Shown piece by piece: positions 60,701-64,000 of a stretch of DNA of 64,000 nt; the stretch's first letter is position 1, and the number at the start of each line of letters is the position of its first letter. The stretch covers positions 620,001 to 684,000 of the forward strand of contig JACAXG010000008.1 in assembly GCA_018881555.1 (NCBI GenBank), written 5' to 3'. The stretch comes from Amblyornis subalaris (Eukaryota; Chordata; Aves; Passeriformes; Ptilonorhynchidae). The notes under the pieces are model-generated. The model ran no database searches. It was not told where the DNA came from and worked only from the letters and a program-made list of their open reading frames with translations. Position numbers and translations under genes: made by a program.

Positions 60701-63646
60701 CTGGCTGCTCACAGGAGGCTGAGGAGACACTTAATCTGCTTTAAAATAAACCAATTCAAAAGAGCCATTTGCTCCTCTCAGCTTTAGAACAAGACATGTC
60801 GTTCACACTTACATCAGCTTTTTTCTCTCTATTTTAGGGTGGTGTGTTTATCTTAAATAAAAAAAGTGGGGGTGAAAGTCAAACCCAACTGATGGTGAAA
60901 GAAGGAAGAGTTGACTCTCGGTTTACTGTCTATAAGGGATCAGGGAAACCAATCCTGCAGGAATGTGGAGTTGGGGAATTGTCTGAGTTACTGGAGCTGC
61001 GTTTTTCCCAATGTNCAGCCATGAATAAGTGCAGGATTACCCTGTCACGGGATGCTGGCTGCATCATGAGCAGTTCAGGTGAAGAATTTAATGGTGTAGC
61101 TGTAAAAATTGACTCATCTGGAAATGATCTGTAAAATTGTGGGAGAGAATGACCTGTATTCAAGAAAAGGACAGAAACTCTGTTGTGGGAATTTGTCTTG
61201 GATTTGGAGTCTAAATAAAGTCTGAAGGGGTGTTTTGCTGTGTCTGGACGCAGTGTACGTAGAAAGCTGTGGGGCATTGAAAAGGCAGAAAACACTGGAG
61301 AAATGAACAAAATAATTCTAAATTCTGTGATCTCTTTGGCCCCTATGGGCTAAAATTTATAGAAACAACCTTCAGAATTAGGCAGCTGTTTCACTTATTT
61401 AATTCATAATGTTTAGTTTAAGGGCTAATCATTTGATGCTAAGAAGAGGGAGTTTTCTTCAGGGGAAGAAAAAGAGTTACTTAAAAAGATTAATTCAGTT
61501 GGTGGTCAAAATAGCTTTTGCTTCATTGACAATGGTTTTTTTTGATAATTTTTTTCAACTGTGGCATATTTAAGGATATATTTTTTTTAATTTTCAAACA
61601 CTTTTGTCCCCTGGCATGTGTCAGAAAGGTGTATAATTACCTCAGCTCCAAATCCAGCCTTGCTTGGGCTTTGTAACTGAAATCAATGTCTGGATGCAGA
61701 GAGCTGCTTCATTGAGTGGCTGGTGTGGAGCAGTGAGATGTTGGAAGAAATCCTGAAACAAAGGGCTTTTAGTTACAGCTGGGAAGTTCAGAACCCTGGT
61801 TTGTACAGCTACTGCAGCTCCTCAGTTTCTCACTGCATTTAGGGTGTAGGAGTTAATTGGGTTCTCTGGGGACCAATGGCTGTGGCGTTGAGGGCCCCTT
61901 CACAGGTCCATGTGTAGGCCAAAGGGGGAACTCGCTCCAGGATGTTTTGTACTTGGTTTCAAAAAAGTTTGGTAGGCGTAGACCATGGATTCCACATGTA
62001 AATTCTGAACGCGCATTACTGGTTTGAGCCTTGGCCAGATTTGTTCAGTTTTATTGTTTTGTGGTGACAAACGCGGCGGGTGATAAATGCTGCAGTTTTC
62101 AAGGCAGGGAAGTACATCGTGTTCAGGCCCCAAACCTGTTCTTTTTCTATTTTAGGGGACTAAAAGCATGCAAATAGCCCTGTCTCCTCCCCANTTCTTT
62201 TTTTAAATGTAACTGGAACATCAGATGAGGGTTTGGAAATATGATGATAACTCATTCCCTGGGCATCCAGTTCATGCACCAAAAATGAGCTTTTGATGGA
62301 CTTTTAATTCTGAGAGTAAAAACAATGTTGACCTTCAAAATTTTCCCCATCCATTTTTGGTATCTTTTTCCTTTTTATCTGTATGACTGAATGTGCTTAT
62401 GTTGGAGGTTACTGTAACCTGGCATTGTTTGTCTACCCAAATTTCTGTTGGTTCTGTAGTTATCGCCACAGCTGATGTAACAGCTGATGACTCTCACTTC
62501 ACAGGGAAGACAAAATGGCAAAGCATTGAAAAAATCCTGCTATCTTATAGAAGTTGTATGTCACGTTGATTTGTTTAAGAAAGACNTTAAAAAAAGTAGG
62601 TACGCTTAACCCACCAAAGCATCTTGCAGATCCTTTCCAGAGAAATTTTCTGGTGCCTGGTAATACAAAGGTGGTGTAGTTACCACCTAGCAGACATAAA
62701 CAGAGAATTGTCTTGTGTATTAAATAATGACGATGAGACCCCAGGAATAACTAAGAATGAAGTGATAGAGAGAAGTTTCTGGACTGTGCTGTAGCTTGAC
62801 ATTATTTCTCATTGCCAGTGCTACTGGACGGGTTGGTCTCATCCATGGGTTCTGCTGCCATCACCAAGTTGAGCCCTGCGTTGCTGTAGGTGTTGTTAAA
62901 ATAATTTCTATCTATTTTATTTTCCCCTTCGGCAGCAATTCGGACATTTTGGCAGATGTGGAAGGGTCTGAGACATGTTCAGCATCCTCTGACAGGTGAG
63001 TAGAATATCCAAGACCTGAAGTCCTTGTGATGGAGACTGCAGTTTGCAGTTGGTGAAATCCTGGAGAAGCAAATGCCTCTGGAAAGTCAGATTCTTGGAG
63101 AATCCCCACAGTTGTGGGAAGCACAGTTTGGTTGGTGAATGTGGATCCTTGAAAAACAATACCTGGATGCTCTAGGAATCCACAGATGCCCAGTTGAATA
63201 TCATTGTTCTAAGGTATATATGATTATTAGTATATGTTTTAATTAAAAAAAGGGAGGAAACTGGTTTTTATGGAAAACTAAATCTGATCTTCTATTGCAT
63301 TTGAAAATTCCATTGTTGACAGAGCTGTAGGTGGGGCTGACAAGTTGAACATGCTGGAATTGAGCATCTGTTTTAATTTACTTGGTCCCTTCCAGCCCAG
63401 ACCATTCCCTGATTCCCCATCGCCAGTAACACGTACGTGTGCAGTGCCCACGTGCTGCTCACAGTGCCCCAGTACTGCATCGGTGTGAGCTGTGTTTAGA
63501 GCACTCGCAAACCCCTATTATCCTTCTTTTCTTTTTTCCCCAGCAGCAGCTCCATGGCTCTGACAGTGAACAAGAGGAAGTTGCGTCGGCCCCGAATGCC
63601 CGAGAACGACGGAGTGCTTCCCAGGAGCAAGCGGAAGAGGAGCTAG
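33647..63646 (+). CDS. RAD18: RAD18, E3 ubiquitin ligase for PCNA (complete, 13 coding exons)
   Basis: Exons: 33647-33706, 34002-34083, 36914-36975, 38409-38479, 43249-43601, 45654-45753, 48010-48194, 49310-49386, 50068-50128, 52529-52663, 55808-55964, 62936-62995, 63544-63646. They sum to 1506 nt (501 residues plus TAG), close to the 495 of human RAD18. Known role: with the E2 enzyme RAD6 it mono-ubiquitinates PCNA at Lys164 at stalled forks and recruits translesion polymerases. Seen: RING C3HC4 (Cys28, 31, 44, His46, Cys49, 52, 63, 66); UBZ4 zinc finger (Cys212, 215, His227, Cys231); SAP DNA-binding motif (about 256-290); RAD6-binding helix (about 345-372); Ser-rich segment and basic C-terminus (RSKRKRS). 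The start has a good Kozak context (G at -3, G at +4) and is the first ATG in its frame. The N-terminal 20 residues are proline-rich and the least conserved part. Confidence 0.97.
34002..34083 (+). CDS. RAD18: RAD18 exon 2: first half of RING
   Basis: Residues 21-47 plus one base. It reads AVDDLLRCGICFDYF and IIPQCSHN, carrying RING Cys28, Cys31, Cys44 and His46. The acceptor is cgttgcag and the donor gtgagt. Confidence 0.96.
34195..34580 (+). mobile_element. CR1 LINE 3' fragment (about 390 bp), plus orientation
   Basis: It runs from a gggattgttccgcctgg start through gcctggagtgccaggacaag, ggcacaggttgcccagagaa and gtgtccctgcccatggcaga to tttccaacccaaaccattcc. This is the most complete CR1 3' end in the window. 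It lies in RAD18 intron 2, 110 bp after the exon 2 donor. Confidence 0.95.
34581..36913 (+). other. RAD18: RAD18 intron 2, distal part
   Basis: No exon or RNA gene seen. It contains a second CR1 piece at 35997-36118. Confidence 0.7.
35997..36118 (+). mobile_element. CR1 LINE 3' fragment, plus orientation
   Basis: ggccaggttggactgggctt, gagcaacctagtctagtgga, gtgtccctgcccatggcagg, then accattctgtgattaatta. The terminal attctgtgatt repeat is typical of CR1 3' ends. It lies in RAD18 intron 2. Confidence 0.93.
36914..36975 (+). CDS. RAD18: RAD18 exon 3: second half of RING
   Basis: Residues 48-68, YCSLCIRKFLSYKTQCPICC then V. It carries RING Cys49, 52, 63 and 66. The acceptor is ttttttcag and the donor gtaagt. 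Confidence 0.97.
36976..38408 (+). other. RAD18: RAD18 intron 3
   Basis: No exon seen. It ends in a (TTTG)n and (TTTC)n pyrimidine tract at about 38357-38402 that serves as the polypyrimidine tract of exon 4. Confidence 0.75.
38357..38402 (+). repeat. (TTTG)n/(TTTC)n low-complexity tract at an acceptor
   Basis: gtttgtttgtttgtttggg, a T-run, then ctttctttctttcttaatag run straight into the exon 4 acceptor. Length variation here could alter splicing strength. Confidence 0.85.
38409..38479 (+). CDS. RAD18: RAD18 exon 4
   Basis: Residues 69-91 plus two bases. It reads AVSESDLKNNRMLDDLVKSF then NSA, the helix after the RING that is conserved in RAD18. The acceptor is taatag and the donor gtattt. 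Confidence 0.94.
38480..43248 (+). other. RAD18: RAD18 intron 4
   Basis: 4.8 kb without a recognised exon or transposon. It contains an imperfect 32-bp duplication near 38797-38860 (gaaatagtggtaaagatttc / gaaaatagtggtcaagactt) and two short perfect hairpins at 42181-42200 and 42245-42267. Confidence 0.7.
42181..42267. repeat. Pair of short inverted repeats
   Basis: cacactc / gagtgtg around a 6-base A loop (42181-42200), then cctgattctg / cagaatcagg around a 3-base tgc loop (42245-42267). The second has a perfect 10-bp stem. Confidence 0.8.
43249..43601 (+). CDS. RAD18: RAD18 exon 5 (largest internal exon)
   Basis: Residues 92-209. It is a hydrophilic, poorly conserved linker between RING and zinc finger, with Ser/Pro/Glu-rich sequence, VIDRFLRKEKV, and ends KPSTSVAKGDKK. 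The acceptor is cttctag and the donor gtgagg. Confidence 0.93.
43602..45653 (+). other. RAD18: RAD18 intron 5
   Basis: No exon or transposon recognised. A short hairpin (attgtctg / cagacaat, 6-base loop) lies at 45000-45021. Confidence 0.7.
45654..45753 (+). CDS. RAD18: RAD18 exon 6: UBZ4 zinc finger
   Basis: Residues 210-242. It contains CPVCEVAIPEQYINKHLDSC, a C2HC UBZ4 finger with Cys212, Cys215, His227 and Cys231. The UBZ4 finger binds ubiquitin and targets RAD18 to damage sites. The acceptor is tttcag and the donor gtaagg. Confidence 0.97.
45754..48009 (+). other. RAD18: RAD18 intron 6
   Basis: 2.3 kb with no exon, transposon or RNA gene recognised. Confidence 0.7.
48010..48194 (+). 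CDS. RAD18: RAD18 exon 7: SAP domain
   Basis: Residues 243-304. It contains VYNLLSDRDLRKKLKEHGLS and RQQLIKRHQEFVHMYNAQCD, the SAP helix-loop-helix that binds DNA. The N at 48115 is the third base of a threonine codon. The acceptor is ttggcag and the donor gtaggt. Confidence 0.97.
48195..49309 (+). other. RAD18: RAD18 intron 7
   Basis: No exon or recognised repeat. Confidence 0.7.
49310..49386 (+). CDS. RAD18: RAD18 exon 8
   Basis: Residues 305-330. A charged helix, VAEVVKELEKNEKIRVQLEC then NKPGEN. The acceptor is aaacag and the donor gtaagt. The exon ends in phase 0. Confidence 0.94.
49387..50067 (+). other. RAD18: RAD18 intron 8
   Basis: No exon or recognised repeat. Confidence 0.7.
50068..50128 (+). 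CDS. RAD18: RAD18 exon 9: start of RAD6-binding region
   Basis: Residues 331-350 plus one base, SLTFTKDQTEEEIDEIHAEY. The acceptor is gctatag and the donor gtgagt. Confidence 0.94.
51838..51900 (+). mobile_element. CR1 LINE fragment, plus orientation
   Basis: aagaatttcttcgccgaaag and ttggaatgggctgctcgggg followed by aggtga match the region about 200 bp from the CR1 3' end. The 3' tail itself is missing. Confidence 0.7.
51912..52050 (-). mobile_element. CR1 LINE fragment, minus orientation
   Basis: tgaagaagttcttactgatg, tccaacctgaacatcccctg, ctcttgtcctgtcccttgtt and cccccacctggctgcaccct are the reverse complement of the CR1 3' region. Confidence 0.85.
52529..52663 (+). CDS. RAD18: RAD18 exon 10: RAD6-binding helix
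   Basis: Residues 351-395. It reads NRHRSEFKFLVDQVNSRWKK then a Lys/Glu-rich tail. This matches the RAD6-binding segment of vertebrate RAD18. The acceptor is ctttcag and the donor gtcagt. Confidence 0.94.
52664..55807 (+). other. RAD18: RAD18 intron 10
   Basis: 3.1 kb without an exon or recognised transposon. atttgataaatatt is duplicated near 54636-54680. Confidence 0.7.
55808..55964 (+). CDS. RAD18: RAD18 exon 11
   Basis: Residues 396-447 plus two bases. A Ser/Glu-rich disordered segment (SRRSPSPEFSLSSGSTS) in the position of the polymerase-eta-binding region of mammalian RAD18. The acceptor is ttggtag and the donor gttagt. Confidence 0.9.
60838..61134 (+). other. Exon-like open frame in RAD18 intron 11 (unassigned)
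   Basis: A strong acceptor (ttttttctctctattttag) ends at 60837. It is followed by 98 sense codons and TAA at 61132-61134; the in-frame upstream stop is the TAG of the acceptor itself. The peptide is hydrophilic and balanced in composition (GGVFILNKKSGGESQ... ending KIDSSGNDL) and is not recognised. AATAAA lies at 61213-61218 with the GT-rich gggtgttttgctgtgtctgg after it, so the block has the look of a terminal exon. Joined to RAD18 exon 11 (phase 2) the frame would stop after RVVCLS. Exons 3 or 8 (phase 0) would keep the long frame open. It may instead be an old retrocopy fragment or chance. Confidence 0.4.
61213..61218 (+). promoter_or_regulatory. AATAAA poly(A) signal candidate after the exon-like block
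   Basis: tctaaataaagtctgaaggg is followed by a T/G-rich tract about 15 bp downstream, the usual arrangement of a cleavage site. Confidence 0.45.
62936..62995 (+). CDS. RAD18: RAD18 exon 12
   Basis: Residues 448-467 plus two bases, NSDILADVEGSETCSASSD after the split Ser. It is comparable to the SDIIRDLLEEEE stretch of mammalian RAD18. The acceptor is ttcggcag and the donor gtgagt. Confidence 0.88.
62996..63543 (+). other. RAD18: RAD18 intron 12
   Basis: A 548-bp intron with no other feature. It ends in a T/C-rich tract and a triple CAG. Confidence 0.75.
63544..63646 (+). CDS. RAD18: RAD18 exon 13 with stop
   Basis: Residues 468-501, then TAG at 63644-63646. It is a basic C-terminus, MALTVNKRKLRRPRMPENDG ... 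PRSKRKRS, likely a nuclear localisation signal. The acceptor is the first of three consecutive CAG triplets. Using the second or third would remove one or two serines without changing the frame. Confidence 0.88.
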
Positions 63647-64000
63647 TGCTGCCGAGTGCCAGGGGCTGCACGCTGGGAAACACTGCCTGGCTTTCTCCCC
63701 TTCTCACAGTGTCTGGGTACTGAGTAAAATGCTGTATTTTCATCACTGCCATTCCAGCTGCCTTAATGACCAGGCTGGTGGGTTCGTCCACAGCCCTGTG
63801 GGCCTTTGACCGTTGAGGTTGGGCACGGAGGGCCGGGGCCCTGCGGGAGCCTGAGCTGGCTCCTGTGCCATGTGTTCCCTCGCCAGCTCAGGGGTGGGGG
63901 GGGGCTGTGGGGGGCTGTGTGTTGCCACTGTTCCTGCTCACATCCTGTGGAAATTTCATCTGCCCTCCTGGAAGCAGCTGCAGGACANTATTTTGTTTGA
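63647..64000 (+). other. RAD18: RAD18 3' UTR (start)
   Basis: It follows the stop codon and contains no AATAAA, so the 3' end lies beyond the window. A G-rich run at 63891-63914 (ggggtggggg, ggggctgtgg, gggg) could form a G-quadruplex on the sense strand. Confidence 0.65.

Larger units (their letters stand above)
55965..62935 (+). other. RAD18: RAD18 intron 11 (7 kb)
   Basis: The largest RAD18 intron. Apart from the exon-like block at 60838-61134 and an open frame at 59128-59373, no gene or known transposon is recognised. Confidence 0.65.

Overview
This is vertebrate nuclear DNA, almost certainly from a bird and probably a songbird. Genes are split into short exons with GT-AG introns. Several 3' fragments of CR1 LINEs of avian type are present, and there is one LTR of a kind common in bird genomes. 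The species cannot be named from the window. About 70 isolated single N calls are scattered through the sequence.

Two protein-coding genes lie in tandem on the + strand. (1) SRGAP3, the SLIT-ROBO Rho GTPase-activating protein, enters from the left edge already inside its RhoGAP domain. Its last ten coding exons lie between 3048 and 14667 and encode 587 residues: RhoGAP domain, SH3 domain and serine/proline-rich tail. The F-BAR half is upstream of the window. A long 3' UTR follows to about 18.29 kb. It carries several AATAAA signals, a CCT microsatellite and an unexpected CpG-rich block. (2) RAD18, the E3 ubiquitin ligase for PCNA, is complete in 13 coding exons (33647 to 63646). The spliced CDS is 1506 nt and encodes 501 residues. 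The RING, UBZ4, SAP and RAD6-binding regions are all readable. SRGAP3 next to RAD18 in the same orientation is the arrangement known in other amniotes. The two proteins have unrelated jobs: cytoskeletal signalling and neurite growth for SRGAP3, DNA-damage tolerance for RAD18.

The roughly 15 kb between the genes shows no convincing gene. It holds a GC-rich cluster of tandem repeats (20.6-21.15 kb), a solo LTR (29.5-30.06 kb) and an old degenerate CR1 piece (31.7 kb). RAD18 starts in a CpG island that contains a 36-bp minisatellite just upstream of the ATG. Each unit of that minisatellite carries an ATG, all in one frame. RAD18 introns hold CR1 pieces and, in intron 11, an unexplained exon-like block (60838-61134) with a strong acceptor, a 99-codon open frame and a nearby poly(A) signal.

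No prokaryotic features, CRISPR arrays, tRNA or rRNA genes were seen. No clearly new biological system was found. The most interesting leads are the exon-like block in RAD18 intron 11, the upstream-ATG minisatellite, and the intergenic repeat cluster.
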